Source of the DNA: CAXSBR01 sp964236495 | GTDB lineage: Bacteria > Actinomycetota > Actinomycetes > Mycobacteriales > Jatrophihabitantaceae | Length of the DNA stretch: 64,000 nt | Reading direction: 5' to 3' | Assembly (NCBI GenBank): GCA_964236495.1 | Contig: CAXSBR010000009.1 | Span: 1-64,000, forward strand | Part shown: one piece after another, positions 1 to 10,423 of the stretch | How the letters are laid out: each line of letters starts with the position of its first letter | Numbering within the stretch: position 1 is the first letter of the stretch | The notes under the pieces: model-generated | Seen by the model: only the letters and a program-made list of their open reading frames with translations | What the model was told of the DNA's origin: nothing | The model's database searches: none | Made by a program: the position numbers and the translations under genes

Positions 1-1
1 C

Positions 2-70
2 GACCCGCAGGCGGCCAAGTCCACCGGCGACCGGGCACTGGCCACCGCAGACAGCACAACGACCGGATAA
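2..70 (+). CDS. possible 3' end of a gene cut by the window edge
   Basis: Frame 2 reads 22 sense codons from the window edge to a TAA at 68-70, rich in Ala, Thr, Asp and Ser. A short polar tail like this could be the C-terminus of a plus-strand protein that starts outside the window. Another plus frame is also open over this short stretch, so the call rests only on composition. No family can be named. Confidence 0.25.
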   Translation, partial: DPQAAKSTGDRALATADSTTTG

Positions 71-229
71 AGGTTAAGGCGCCAGCGCGGGAAAGGATCC
101 GGCTCTACACGCCTGTAACGCGGTACGGGTGCTTACGTTGGAGAGATCGGGAGGCTCGACAAGCCGGTTCCGTCGTCTCTGATGGCCTGGCCCGCGGACG
201 AGTTGGCGCTAGGGTGCGGCCGCCGCGGG

Positions 230-1273
230 TCAGCCGAAGGTGGCGGTGTCGATGACGAAGCGGTAGCGGACGTCGCTCGCCACGACGCGGTCCCACGCCT
301 CGTCGATCTGGTCGCCGGAGATGACCTCGATCTCGGCGCCCAAGCCGTGCTGGGCGCAGAAGTCCAGCATTTCCTGGGTTTGGGCGATACCGCCGATCGA
401 CGAACCGGCCCAACTTCGGCGCCGACCCATCAAGGTGAAGGCGTGCACGGACAGCGGATCAGACGGCGCGCCGACGTTGACCATCGTGCCGTTGAGGCGC
501 AGCAGCGACAGATAGCTGTCCATCGGCAGGGTCGCCGACACTGTGTTGATGATCAGGTCGAAGGTCCCGGCCAGGTCGGTGAACGTCTTGTCGTCGCTGG
601 TCGCGTAGTAGTGGTCGGCGCCGAATTTGAGGCCGTCGTCCTTCTTGGACAGCGTCTGCGACAGCACGGTGACCTCGGCGCCCAGGGCGTGAGCCAGCTT
701 GACACCCATGTGTCCCAGACCGCCGAGCCCGACGATCGCCACCTTCGTGCCCGGACCCGCATGCCAGTGCTTGAGCGGTGAGTACAGCGTGATTCCGGCG
801 CACAGCAGGGGCGCCGCTACGTCGAGCCCGACGCCCTCGGGAATGGTGAGCACGAAGTCCTGGTCGACGACGACGTGCGTGCTGTAGCCGCCCTCGGTGG
901 GGCGCCCGTCCTTGCCGATCGAGTTGTAGGTGCCCACGTTGCCGTTGAGGCAATACTGCTCCTCACCGGCCAGGCAGTTCTCACACTCGCGGCAGGAATC
1001 GACCATGCAGCCCACCCCGACCCGGTCGCCCACACTGTGCTTGTCCACCTCGGAACCGATCTCGGCGATGGTGCCGGCGATCTCGTGACCGGGCACCAGC
1101 GGGAAGATCGCGTCGCCCCACTCTTCACGACCGGTGTGGATGTCGGAGTGGCAGATGCCGGCGAACGCGATCTCGATCAGCACATCGCGCGGGCCCAGAT
1201 CGCGACGTTGGATCGTGGTCTTCTCGAACGGAGCCTTCGCGGCGGGCGTGGCGTACGCGGTGACAGATCGCAT
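230..1273 (-). CDS. zinc-dependent NAD(P) alcohol dehydrogenase (AdhC/cinnamyl-alcohol type)
   Basis: This 347-residue medium-chain dehydrogenase should reduce aldehydes or oxidise alcohols in the cytoplasm with NADP(H). The catalytic zinc ligands are visible as C41 in GICHSD and the GHE motif at 62-64. The structural zinc loop supplies C94, C97, C100 and C108. The Rossmann turn is GLGGLGHMG near residue 180. Length is normal for the YahK/AdhC branch of the family. The ATG at 1273 follows a GAGGAG Shine-Dalgarno. The gene stands alone, divergent from the permease gene at 1388, with a small inverted repeat upstream (1294-1310). The physiological substrate cannot be told from sequence; broad-range aldehyde reductase is the usual role of this branch. 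Confidence 0.93.
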   Translation of the reverse strand: MRSVTAYATPAAKAPFEKTTIQRRDLGPRDVLIEIAFAGICHSDIHTGREEWGDAIFPLVPGHEIAGTIAEIGSEVDKHSVGDRVGVGCMVDSCRECENCLAGEEQYCLNGNVGTYNSIGKDGRPTEGGYSTHVVVDQDFVLTIPEGVGLDVAAPLLCAGITLYSPLKHWHAGPGTKVAIVGLGGLGHMGVKLAHALGAEVTVLSQTLSKKDDGLKFGADHYYATSDDKTFTDLAGTFDLIINTVSATLPMDSYLSLLRLNGTMVNVGAPSDPLSVHAFTLMGRRRSWAGSSIGGIAQTQEMLDFCAQHGLGAEIEVISGDQIDEAWDRVVASDVRYRFVIDTATFG

Positions 1274-1293
1274 GGAACGAAAGCTCCTCAGAT

Positions 1294-1310
1294 GGTTGGT
1301 TCTTCCAACC
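1294..1310. promoter_or_regulatory. inverted repeat upstream of the alcohol dehydrogenase
   Basis: GGTTGG and CCAACC form a perfect 6-bp inverted repeat with a 5-nt spacer, 21 bp ahead of the dehydrogenase start. The position suits an operator or a small 5' hairpin. No regulator is assigned. Confidence 0.35.
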
Positions 1311-1387
1311 TAGCTGTCGGGGAGGCCGCCTCGGTGGCGCCGAATAGGCCGTTGGCGCTCAGGTGTTGCCATCTGCGCAGTTGAACT

Positions 1388-4021
1388 GTGAAGTTAGGCG
1401 GTATGCGACGGACGACGCGGCAACGCGGCGGTACCTGGGCTCTGCTCACGTCGACGCCGTGCCTTCGGGCTCCGGTTCTGCTGCGCGCTCCGGGCGTGCT
1501 GCTCGCAGTGGCGTTGTCCGCGGCGGTGCTGGCCGTCGCATCGGGTTCTGGCGCGTTGTTCTTGGCCTCGGCGACGACGGGGTCTTTGCACAGCTCGGCA
1601 TCGTCGGAGTGTGCCCAGCGTTCGCAGCCGGCGATCAGCAACTCACGCACGGCGCGTCAGATGCCGACGTCGCAGCAATCCCCACGCGGTGTACAGCTAG
1701 CCCGTCCCGTCGTCTCCGCGGTGTTGACCGGACGCGGTCTTCCGGCGCCGGACATGGTGGCGACCAGTCAGGTCCGCCTGCCCACGGAGTCCGACTCGAA
1801 TCTCTCGTCAGCAACCTTGTTCGCGCGGACCGGTGCGTTGGACCATGTCGACGTCGTCGCGTCGGCGGGCGGCTCGGGGGTGTGGGTGCCGCAAAGGTTC
1901 GCTGCCGCCAGCCATATCCAGGCAGGTATGTCGCTGCCGATCGGCACGTCAGCCTTGCGCGTGGCCGGGGTCTACCGGGACTTGGCACCGTCGGGATTCG
2001 TGCCGTTGTTCGCCCTGCCCCGGTACTGGTGCGCCTGGAGCGCCCAGATCGTGCCGACTCCGTTCAACCGGCCGCCACCGCTGTTCCTCACCGACCTGAC
2101 GACTCTCGAGTCGGTGTCGAACCTGATCGACGCGACGTGGTTCGTTCCCGGCTCGGCGATCGGGTTCACCGTGCCACAAGCCCAGTCTCGCCTCGATGCA
2201 ACCAGCGCCGCGTTGGCAGACCTGACTCATCGGGGCTTCAGCGACTATCGGGCGGTGTCAGACCTGCCCGACATGATCGCCAAGGCCCACCGGGTCCACG
2301 CCGGTCTGCGCGGCGCCGTGGTGCCGATCGAGGTGGCCGGCATCGTGGTGGCGCTGATGTTGGTCGCCGGTTCCGGGCAGTACTGGGCGCTGCGCAGACG
2401 AAGCGAGATCTCGCTACTCACCTCCCGCGGTGTTTCGGCTACCGCGTTGGGCTGCAAAGCGGTGTTGGAAGTCGCGCCGGCCGTCACAGCCGGGACAGTG
2501 CTGGGCTGGCTCGCCGCGATCGGCTTGACACAGAGGCTCGGGCCGTCTGCGCTGCTCGATCCTGGCGCACCGACGCTCGCGCTGAAACTGGTGGCTGCAA
2601 GCGCGGGCTTGGCGCTGCTGGTCGTGGCCGCGATCGGCACCTTCGCTGCCCGCACCGAGGCGCGCCCGATGTCTCGGGCTCGGTGGCTGAGTGCGGTGCC
2701 GTGGGAGCTGTCGTTGGTCGTCGCGGCAGGGGTGACGTACTGGTTCGTGCGTCGCAACGGTGCCGTGCACGTAGTCAAGGCGACGGTGCAGATCAACTCA
2801 GCGGTGTTCACGTTCCCCCTGCTTGCTCTGGCCGGCGCGATCGTGCTCATCGCCCGCGGCAGCAACGGGCTGCTACGTCCTTTGGCGCGAACAAGCAGGA
2901 TTCTGCCGCCGGCTGGGTACCTCGCGATGCAACGGATGGCCGGCACACCTGCGGTGGCGCTGGGCGTGATCGTCGGCACTGCCCTGCCATGCGGGATGCT
3001 CCTGTATTCCTCGGCGTTGACCGGTGCCACCAGCGCGGACGTGCAAGCCAAGTACCAGACCAACGTGGGTGCCGATGACGCGTTCGGCACCCTGGCCGCA
3101 CCCGGCACGTCACCGAATCTTGGCGGCCACGCAACGATCGTCAGCGTCTTCCAGGATGACGTCGACACCACCACGGGCAGTGGAGCGCAGATCCAGGTGC
3201 TCGGCGTCGATCCGGCCGGCTTCACCCGGTTCGCCCACCAAGGCCGCACCCTGCGCCCGTTCGTCGACCGGCTCAGTGCTCCCGGGACCGGCCCGGCGCC
3301 GGCGCTGCTGATCAACGCACCACCCTCGTTGCAGGTCAGCTCGTTGCACCTACGACACACCACAGTGCCGGTCACGGTCATCGCACGCAGAGCCAGCTTC
3401 CCCGGTCTGCGCGACGGGTTCCTACCGATGATCGTCGTCAACCGGGCGGCACTCAGGCACGTCGATCCGTTGGCCGAACGGGTGGAGGAACTGTGGACCA
3501 CCAGCGCGCAGGTCACCCCGGCGCTGGCCGCGCTACGCGCTGACGGCGTGGACGCCAACTATCAGATCAGCACCGACACATTTCTGGACAGCAGCGGTCT
3601 GCGGCCGGTCACCTGGATCTTCGATTACCTTCGAGCATTGGCCTTGCTGACCGGGCTCGTTGCGGTGACCGGGCTCACGCTCGCCCTCGCCGCCCGCACC
3701 CGCCAGCAGGCTCTGGCGTACCACATGGCCCGCAGGATGGGACTCGGGCGAGCCCAGAACCTGCGCTCACTGTGCGTGGAACTCGGCATTCTTCTCGGCT
3801 TGGGCTGCGGCGCGGGCTTCGCCGTAGCGTCCGGGGCAGTCGCGAGTGTCTACCAGCTCGTCGACCTCTACCGCGACCTCCCTCCGCCCCCGACCTATCC
3901 CGTGCCCATCACGGCCGCTCTCGCCATCGCCCTGGCTGCAGCGGTTCTGACGATCGTCGGGGCGCTGTCGCTACAACGGCTGTACGAACGCAGCACACCG
4001 AGCACACTCCTCCGGCAATAG
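1388..4021 (+). CDS. FtsX-like ABC transporter permease
   Basis: An 877-residue integral membrane protein with the MacB/FtsX layout. There is one N-terminal membrane segment (about 35-62), then a large presumably extracytoplasmic region. A first FtsX-type core with several segments starts near residue 311. After a second soluble domain, a C-terminal core starts near residue 749. The first core carries the RRRSEISLLTSRGVS stretch typical of FtsX loops. Start may be GTG at 1388 or ATG at 1403. No ATPase gene lies beside it, so it probably works with an ATPase encoded elsewhere, as a mechanotransmitter or lipid/lipoprotein handler. The substrate is unknown. It is followed after 71 nt by another membrane protein gene. 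Confidence 0.82.
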   Translation: MKLGGMRRTTRQRGGTWALLTSTPCLRAPVLLRAPGVLLAVALSAAVLAVASGSGALFLASATTGSLHSSASSECAQRSQPAISNSRTARQMPTSQQSPRGVQLARPVVSAVLTGRGLPAPDMVATSQVRLPTESDSNLSSATLFARTGALDHVDVVASAGGSGVWVPQRFAAASHIQAGMSLPIGTSALRVAGVYRDLAPSGFVPLFALPRYWCAWSAQIVPTPFNRPPPLFLTDLTTLESVSNLIDATWFVPGSAIGFTVPQAQSRLDATSAALADLTHRGFSDYRAVSDLPDMIAKAHRVHAGLRGAVVPIEVAGIVVALMLVAGSGQYWALRRRSEISLLTSRGVSATALGCKAVLEVAPAVTAGTVLGWLAAIGLTQRLGPSALLDPGAPTLALKLVAASAGLALLVVAAIGTFAARTEARPMSRARWLSAVPWELSLVVAAGVTYWFVRRNGAVHVVKATVQINSAVFTFPLLALAGAIVLIARGSNGLLRPLARTSRILPPAGYLAMQRMAGTPAVALGVIVGTALPCGMLLYSSALTGATSADVQAKYQTNVGADDAFGTLAAPGTSPNLGGHATIVSVFQDDVDTTTGSGAQIQVLGVDPAGFTRFAHQGRTLRPFVDRLSAPGTGPAPALLINAPPSLQVSSLHLRHTTVPVTVIARRASFPGLRDGFLPMIVVNRAALRHVDPLAERVEELWTTSAQVTPALAALRADGVDANYQISTDTFLDSSGLRPVTWIFDYLRALALLTGLVAVTGLTLALAARTRQQALAYHMARRMGLGRAQNLRSLCVELGILLGLGCGAGFAVASGAVASVYQLVDLYRDLPPPPTYPVPITAALAIALAAAVLTIVGALSLQRLYERSTPSTLLRQ

Positions 4022-4092
4022 ACGGCACGGCCAGCGACGCGGTCTCAGGCGCGGACGGGGGACCAGCCGGGCTCGGCAATCGCCCACCGGCA

Positions 4093-4824
4093 ATGATGAG
4101 CGTTGTGACCACTGAGCCCGGACCGTTGCCCGGGCACGAGCGATGGCTGCGCCGCGAGGGCGACGCAGTGCCGGCGTGGCTTCGTCCCCACCAGGGTGAT
4201 CAACGCTGGCAGGCGTTGGCCGCTGTCGTCGTCGCGATCGTGATCCAACTAGTGCTGCCCGACGGGTTCGTACTGCAGCCACGGCTGCTCTCACCGATCC
4301 TCGAGGCGCTGCTGTGCGTGGCCCTGGTGGTGGCCAACCCCGGTCGGATGGCCAAGAAGCTCATGCCGCTGCGAGTGCTCAGCCTGACCCTCAGCGGGCT
4401 GCTGGCGCTCACGAACGCGGTGTCGGTCGTGCTGCTCGTCCGCATCATCATCACCGGTCGGCATGCCGATGCCACCAGCATCCTGGCCGCCGGCGCGGCG
4501 ATCTGGCTCACCAACGTCATCGCGTTCGCGCTGTTCTACTGGGAGTACGACCGCGGCGGTCCCGTCGACCGCGCCCTGACCCCCGACCCGACGCCGGACT
4601 TTCTGTTCGCCCAGATGACCGACGATCGGCTCGACCCGCACTGGCGAGCCACCTTCGTCGACTACTTCTACCTGTCGTTCACCAACTCCACCGCGTTCTC
4701 CCCGACCGACACCCTGCCGCTGTCGCGGTGGGCCAAGATGCTGATGCTTGTGCAGTCTGCGGTTGCGCTGGTAACGGTGGCGCTGGTGGCGGCGAGGGCG
4801 GTCAACGTCTTACCGCAGCATTGA
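4093..4824 (+). CDS. DUF1345-like integral membrane protein
   Basis: A 243-residue protein with about five hydrophobic segments. Residues 34-53, 60-75, 90-115 and 130-155 are strongly hydrophobic and a last helix runs to the C-terminus. The segment YFYLSFTNSTAFSPTD followed by a long helix ending in AARAVNVL matches the arrangement at the end of DUF1345 proteins, which resembles an ion-channel pore plus helix. Start ATG 4093 is chosen (ATG 4096 is an alternative) because the open frame upstream reads like out-of-frame permease sequence. It follows the FtsX-like permease on the same strand, so co-transcription is plausible. Function of the family is not established. Confidence 0.7.
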   Translation: MMSVVTTEPGPLPGHERWLRREGDAVPAWLRPHQGDQRWQALAAVVVAIVIQLVLPDGFVLQPRLLSPILEALLCVALVVANPGRMAKKLMPLRVLSLTLSGLLALTNAVSVVLLVRIIITGRHADATSILAAGAAIWLTNVIAFALFYWEYDRGGPVDRALTPDPTPDFLFAQMTDDRLDPHWRATFVDYFYLSFTNSTAFSPTDTLPLSRWAKMLMLVQSAVALVTVALVAARAVNVLPQH

Positions 4825-4852
4825 CCTGGTCAGGCGGTCTCTGCTCACCCCC

Positions 4853-4905
4853 GCGCGTCTTCGCCTCGGCCCTCCCGGGCAGCGCTTCGCCCGGCAAAGA
4901 CGCGC
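4853..4905. terminator. nested hairpin between convergent genes
   Basis: Outer arms GCGCGTCTT (4853-4861) and AAGACGCGC (4897-4905) are perfectly complementary and enclose a second stem, CCGGGC (4875-4880) with GCCCGG (4889-4894). It lies between the ends of the DUF1345-like gene and the malic enzyme gene, which converge. A bidirectional factor-independent terminator without a T-tract, common in high-GC actinomycetes, is the natural reading. Confidence 0.6.
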
Positions 4906-4910
4906 TCAGC

Positions 4911-6300
<1,390 letters not shown>

Positions 6301-6465
6301 CGCAGAACTATGGCACACGTCCTATAGCGAACGGCCGAGCCAGCACCCCGCGGACCTACCCCTTCGTGCATACGACGCCAGGCCCAACTGTGGTCGAGCG
6401 ACTGATGCCCGGGCCGGCTGTGCCTACCTACGGTCGACAGGACAGCTACGTCAAGGGAGATAACG

Positions 6466-7500
6466 ATGATCGAAGTAACCGGTCTCACCAAGAGTTACGG
6501 CGACAAGACCGCAGTCCAGGATCTGAGCTTCACCGTCGAGCCGGGCATCGTCACCGGTTTCCTCGGTCCGAACGGCGCCGGCAAGTCCACGACGATGCGG
6601 ATGATCGCCGGCCTGGACGCGCCCACTTCGGGCTCGGTGCGGGTGAACCATGCCGACTACCACCGGGCCCGGGTGCCGATGGCCGAGCTGGGCATCCTGC
6701 TCGAGGCCAAGGCCGTCCACACCAGCCGGTCGGCCTACAACCATCTGCTCGCACTGGCTCAGACCAACGGCGTGCCGCGCCGCCGGGTTGACGAGGTGAT
6801 CGAGCTGGTGGGCCTGGGCGAGGTTGCTCGCAAGCGCGCCGGCGGCTTCTCCCTGGGCATGGGCCAGCGACTGGGCATCGCCTCGGCGCTGCTGGGCGAC
6901 CCGCAGACGATCGTGCTCGACGAACCCATCAACGGCCTGGACCCCGAGGGCATCCTCTGGGTGCGCAACCTGCTCAAGGGCCTGGCCGCCGAGGGCCGCA
7001 CCGTGTTCATCTCCTCGCATCTGATGAGCGAGATGGCGCTTACGGCGCATCATTTGATCGTCGTCGGGCGGGGCAAGCTGATCGCCGATCTGGACGTCGC
7101 GGAGTTCGTCGCGCTGGCCTCCACCAACGTCGTCGTCGTCCGCTCACCCCAGGCCGCCCAGCTGCGCGACCTGCTCCTCGGGCCCGACGTCACCGTCACG
7201 AGCCAGGAAGCCGGGACGCTCGAGATCCGCGGCGTCAGCGCCGAGACCGTCGGCGACCTGGCCTTCGAGCACCGCCTGCGCCTGCACGAGTTGACCGTGC
7301 AGCAGGCCTCGCTGGAGGAGGCATTCATGGAGATGACGCACGACTCGGTCGAGTTCCATGCACGTACCGACACAGCTCGTACCGACACAACTGCTACCGA
7401 CACTGGAGCCAACCAACCCACGTCGACCAGCGGCAGCACCTCCACCACAGACACCAGCGCGCCGGCACGGCACGCCGAAACCGCAGGAGACCGACGATGA
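6466..7500 (+). CDS. ABC exporter ATP-binding protein (ABC-2/DrrA type)
   Basis: A 344-residue ATPase that energises the membrane partner encoded directly downstream. Walker A GPNGAGKST is near residue 36, the signature is degenerate as LGMGQ near 131, and Walker B is IVLDEP near 149, followed by NGLDPEG and the switch His in SSHLMSE. The pattern belongs to the DrrA/lantibiotic-immunity group of ABC-2 exporters. The last 45 or so residues are a low-complexity Thr/Asp/Ser tail built on a 15-bp DNA repeat. The stop overlaps the permease start by 4 nt (ATGA), indicating translational coupling. A convergent two-component system next door suggests the pump answers cell-envelope or antibiotic stress; that link is inferred. 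Confidence 0.92.
   Translation: MIEVTGLTKSYGDKTAVQDLSFTVEPGIVTGFLGPNGAGKSTTMRMIAGLDAPTSGSVRVNHADYHRARVPMAELGILLEAKAVHTSRSAYNHLLALAQTNGVPRRRVDEVIELVGLGEVARKRAGGFSLGMGQRLGIASALLGDPQTIVLDEPINGLDPEGILWVRNLLKGLAAEGRTVFISSHLMSEMALTAHHLIVVGRGKLIADLDVAEFVALASTNVVVVRSPQAAQLRDLLLGPDVTVTSQEAGTLEIRGVSAETVGDLAFEHRLRLHELTVQQASLEEAFMEMTHDSVEFHARTDTARTDTTATDTGANQPTSTSGSTSTTDTSAPARHAETAGDRR
7363..7407 (+). repeat. 15-bp tandem repeat, 3 units, in the ATPase tail
   Basis: Three 15-bp units on the pattern CGTACCGACACARCT encode RTDTA, RTDTT and ATDTG in frame. The third unit is degenerate. It lies in the dispensable C-terminal tail of the ABC ATPase. Confidence 0.8.
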
Positions 7501-8330
7501 CCACCCTGACCGCTGTCAGCCCGCACGCGGGCGTGACGCCTCGCTTCCCTGGCATGAAAGTGACCCAGCTAAGGGTCATCCAATCCGAGTGGACGAAGTT
7601 CCGGTCGCTGCGTTCCACGCTCATCACGTTGGCAGTCAGCGTTCTGCTCACCGTCGGACTGGGCGCGCTCATCAGCGCTGTCACCGCATCGCACTGGGCG
7701 CAGGCCTCGCCGGAGGACCGCGCCGGCTTCAACGCCGCCGTCACCAGCCTGGACGGCGTCAACATCTCCCAGCTCGCCGTGGGCGTGCTGGGCGTGCTGC
7801 TCATCAGCGGTGAATACGCCACCGGCATGATCCGGGCGTCGCTGACGGCGGTGCCCCGCCGGCTGCCGGTGCTGTGGGCCAAGTTGACCGTGTTCACCGG
7901 CGTCGTGGGCGTCGTGTCGTTGATCTCGACGTTCGCCGCCTTCTTCCTGGGCCAGTCCCTGCTGTCGAGCAAGCATCTGAACACCACGATCTCCAGCGGT
8001 TCGGCACTGCGGATGGTCGTCGGCGCGGGGCTCTACCTCGTGCTGATCGGCGTCATCGGCATGGCGCTGGGCGGCATCTTGCGCAACACCGCGGCGGGTA
8101 TCTCCGCTCTGGTGGCCGTCTTCTTCGTCATTCCGCCGGTACTGCAGTTGCTGCCCAAGAGCTGGTCTGACAACGTCGGTCCCTATCTGCCCTCGAACGC
8201 GGGCAGCGCCTTCTGGGGCCACCCGGACACCGCGCACCTGTCCGCCGGCGCCGGGTTCCTGGTGCTGTGCGCCTGGGCCGCCGCCGCGGTCGCGGGAGCT
8301 GCTTTCCGGCTGACCACGCGCGACGCATAA
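7497..8330 (+). CDS. ABC-2 type transporter permease
   Basis: A 277-residue membrane protein, partner of the ATPase whose stop it overlaps. It opens with a soluble N-terminus ending in RVIQSEWTKFRSLRST, the amphipathic entry stretch typical of ABC-2 permeases. About six hydrophobic segments follow, including LITLAVSVLLTVGLGAL, the SGEYATGMIR loop region and a final helix ending in AFRLTTRDA. No periplasmic domain is apparent. With its ATPase it forms a two-gene exporter. The next gene converges 24 nt away across a GC-rich palindrome (around 8344-8353) that may end both transcripts. Substrate unknown; antibiotic or lipid export are the usual assignments. Confidence 0.88.
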   Translation: MTTLTAVSPHAGVTPRFPGMKVTQLRVIQSEWTKFRSLRSTLITLAVSVLLTVGLGALISAVTASHWAQASPEDRAGFNAAVTSLDGVNISQLAVGVLGVLLISGEYATGMIRASLTAVPRRLPVLWAKLTVFTGVVGVVSLISTFAAFFLGQSLLSSKHLNTTISSGSALRMVVGAGLYLVLIGVIGMALGGILRNTAAGISALVAVFFVIPPVLQLLPKSWSDNVGPYLPSNAGSAFWGHPDTAHLSAGAGFLVLCAWAAAAVAGAAFRLTTRDA

Positions 8331-8354
8331 GCCCGCGCTACGCCGCCGCGGCGC

Positions 8355-9023
8355 TCAGCTGCCCGGCGTGATCAAGCCGGACTCGTAGGCCAGCACGACG
8401 GCCTGAACCCGGTCGCGCAATCCCAGCTTGGCCAGGATCCGCCCCACGTGGATCTTGACGGTTCCTTCCGAGACGTGCAGCTCCACGGCGATCTCTCGAT
8501 TGGAACGCCCGACCGCGAGCAGGCCGAACACGGCCCGCTCGCGGTCGGTCAGTTCGTCGAGCACGGCGTCGGGCCGCGGCCGGTCGATCGGATCGTCAGC
8601 CAGTAGTGGCAGAAATTGGTCGATCAGCCGACGGGTGGCGGTGGGCGCGAGCACGGCGTCGCCGGCGGCGACGGTGCGGATTGCGCCCAGTAATTCCGTC
8701 GGCGGTGCGTCCTTGAGCAGGAAGCCGCTGGCACCGGCCTTCAGGCCCGCCACTACGTACTGGTCCAGATCGAAGGTCGTCAGGATCAGCACCCGGCTGG
8801 CTGGTGACTGCGCTGCGATCGCCGCCGTTGCCTGGATGCCGTCCATCCCCGGCATCCGCACGTCCATCAGCACGACGTCGGGACGAAGTGCTGCGGTCAT
8901 GGCCGCGCCGGTGGCGCCGTCGCCCGCTTCGCCCACCACCTCCAGATCGGCCTCGGCGTCGAGTATCAGCCGGAACCCCATCCGCAGCAGTGACTGGTCG
9001 TCGACCAGCAGCACCCGGATCAT
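8355..9023 (-). CDS. NarL/LuxR-family response regulator
   Basis: A 222-residue DNA-binding regulator. The receiver domain shows D8-D9, phospho-acceptor D54 in VVLMDVRMPG, the conserved Thr in LTTFD and Lys in LLKDAPP. The C-terminal LuxR-type helix-turn-helix spans about 150-212, with LTDRERAVFGLLAVGRSN and VSEGTVKIHVGRIL. It overlaps the upstream histidine kinase gene by 4 nt, forming a classic LiaSR/DesKR-like pair. The convergent exporter at 6466-8330 is a likely target by analogy with such pairs, although no binding site was identified. Confidence 0.94.
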   Translation of the reverse strand: MIRVLLVDDQSLLRMGFRLILDAEADLEVVGEAGDGATGAAMTAALRPDVVLMDVRMPGMDGIQATAAIAAQSPASRVLILTTFDLDQYVVAGLKAGASGFLLKDAPPTELLGAIRTVAAGDAVLAPTATRRLIDQFLPLLADDPIDRPRPDAVLDELTDRERAVFGLLAVGRSNREIAVELHVSEGTVKIHVGRILAKLGLRDRVQAVVLAYESGLITPGS

Positions 9024-10342
9024 CGGACGTCGCTCGCAGTTGTAGCGGGCAGGTCAGCGGTGCCCTTGGCGCTGTCCTTGACTGTGTCCTTGGCTCTGTC
9101 AGTCGTACTGTCCTTGGCACTGTCCTTGGCGCTATTCGTCGCAGTGTCCTCGGCACTGTTCTCGGAGGTGTCGACGTGCAGGCGCGCCGACACCCGCCAC
9201 CCGGCGCTGCGGCGCGGCCCGGCCTTCACCTCGCCGCCGTAGGCGTGCACCCGGTCGCGCATCCCGCGCAGGCCGCCGCCGACGCTGGACTGGTCGGCGG
9301 CCGCCGCGCCGGCGCCGTCGTCGTCCACCTCCACCAAGACCTCGTCGGGCTGGTAGCGCAGCCGCACCGAGGCGTGTGCATCGGCGCCGCCGTGCTTGAG
9401 GGTGTTGGTCAGAGCCTCCTGCACGATTCGGTAGATCGTCAGCTGAACTCCGGCCGGCACGTCAGGTACAGCTCCGTGCACCTCCACCGTGGTGGCCAGT
9501 CCGGCGGCTCGTACCCGCTCGATGAGTGCGTCGATCTGGGCCAGATCGGGTACCGGCTGCAGCGCGTCGGAGTCTGAGCCGGCGTCGTCTTCATCGTGCC
9601 TCAGCACACCCAGCAACCGACGGGTGTCTGCCAGCGCGCTGCGCCCGGTTGCCGACACTGTTCGCATCACCTCGATGCCGCGTTCGGGGGAGGTTGCAGT
9701 CGCGGCGATGGCGCCCTCGCTCAGCGCCACCATGACGGTGAGGTGATGGGCGACTATGTCGTGCATCTCGCGGGCAATGCGCGAGCGTTCCGCAGCTGCG
9801 GCCAGCGCACCCTGCTGATCGCGCTCGCGTTCCAGGCGCTCGGCCCGATCCCGCAACTCGGCAAGATAGGCCCGCCGGGTGGCGACGTACAGGCCCAGTC
9901 CCAGCGCGGCGGCGGCCAGGCCGAACAGGAAGATCGAGTTGTACCACCAACCGCCACCCGCCTCGCGCACCGTTGCGCCGACGATCACCACGCCCAGCAC
10001 GCCGGTGGCCGCCAGCGCAGCCTGGCGGGCCTGGGTGGCAGCGACGGTGTACAGGGCGATCAGGACAGCGAACCCGGCGATCACGTGCGAGTTGGCCAGC
10101 GCGGCCAGAGTGGCGCCGGCGATCACCCAGGCAAAGACCGGCAGCGGGTAACGGCGGCGCAGCGTCAACGGCGCAACGATCACCACGAGCGCCACCAGCG
10201 CTGCGGCCGGAACGCCATAGTCGTCGCGATAGAGCGCCGGCAGCGCCGTCGCCAGCGCGACCAATGCGATTGCGGCGTCGAAGAGCAACCGGCGCGGCCT
10301 GCCGTCGACCCGCGCAAGCGTCGTGGATAGGCGCGTGCTCAC
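9020..10342 (-). CDS. sensor histidine kinase (HisKA_3 family)
   Basis: A 440-residue membrane kinase. About five hydrophobic segments fill residues 20-155, with very short loops, so it probably senses signals within or at the membrane. A coiled-coil stretch (160-185) leads to the HisKA_3 box with phosphorylated His194 in REMHDIVAHH. The ATPase domain follows, with NTLKHGGA (N box), DDDGAG (G1) and GGGLRGMRDRV (G2). It pairs with the response regulator at 8355. The C-terminal 40 or so residues are an odd Ser/Ala/Lys/Asp tail encoded by a 12-bp tandem repeat, outside the catalytic fold and probably disordered. Confidence 0.93.
   Translation of the reverse strand: MSTRLSTTLARVDGRPRRLLFDAAIALVALATALPALYRDDYGVPAAALVALVVIVAPLTLRRRYPLPVFAWVIAGATLAALANSHVIAGFAVLIALYTVAATQARQAALAATGVLGVVIVGATVREAGGGWWYNSIFLFGLAAAALGLGLYVATRRAYLAELRDRAERLERERDQQGALAAAAERSRIAREMHDIVAHHLTVMVALSEGAIAATATSPERGIEVMRTVSATGRSALADTRRLLGVLRHDEDDAGSDSDALQPVPDLAQIDALIERVRAAGLATTVEVHGAVPDVPAGVQLTIYRIVQEALTNTLKHGGADAHASVRLRYQPDEVLVEVDDDGAGAAAADQSSVGGGLRGMRDRVHAYGGEVKAGPRRSAGWRVSARLHVDTSENSAEDTATNSAKDSAKDSTTDRAKDTVKDSAKGTADLPATTASDVR
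9064..9171 (-). repeat. 12-bp tandem repeat, nine units, in the histidine kinase tail
   Basis: Nine consecutive 12-bp units follow the plus-strand pattern CCTTGGCRCTGT with degeneracy. On the coding strand each unit gives four residues such as DSAK, DTVK, DRAK or NSAE. The period is exact across all nine units. Confidence 0.85.
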
Positions 10343-10423
10343 TGGGACCCTCGTTTCGCGCCTACGTGGGACGCGGACGCAGGCGGCGGCGGGCGCCGTC
10401 GCCGTCCGCGCACCGCCAAGTCC

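Noticed and set aside
1363..3078. 571-codon frame overlapping the permease on the same strand
   Set aside because: Arg/Gly-rich out-of-frame text typical of GC-rich shadows.
2245..3558. Long minus-strand frame (437 codons) opposite the FtsX-like permease
   Set aside because: High-GC codon bias opens the antisense frame; the product has no motifs while the plus strand has clear membrane-protein text.
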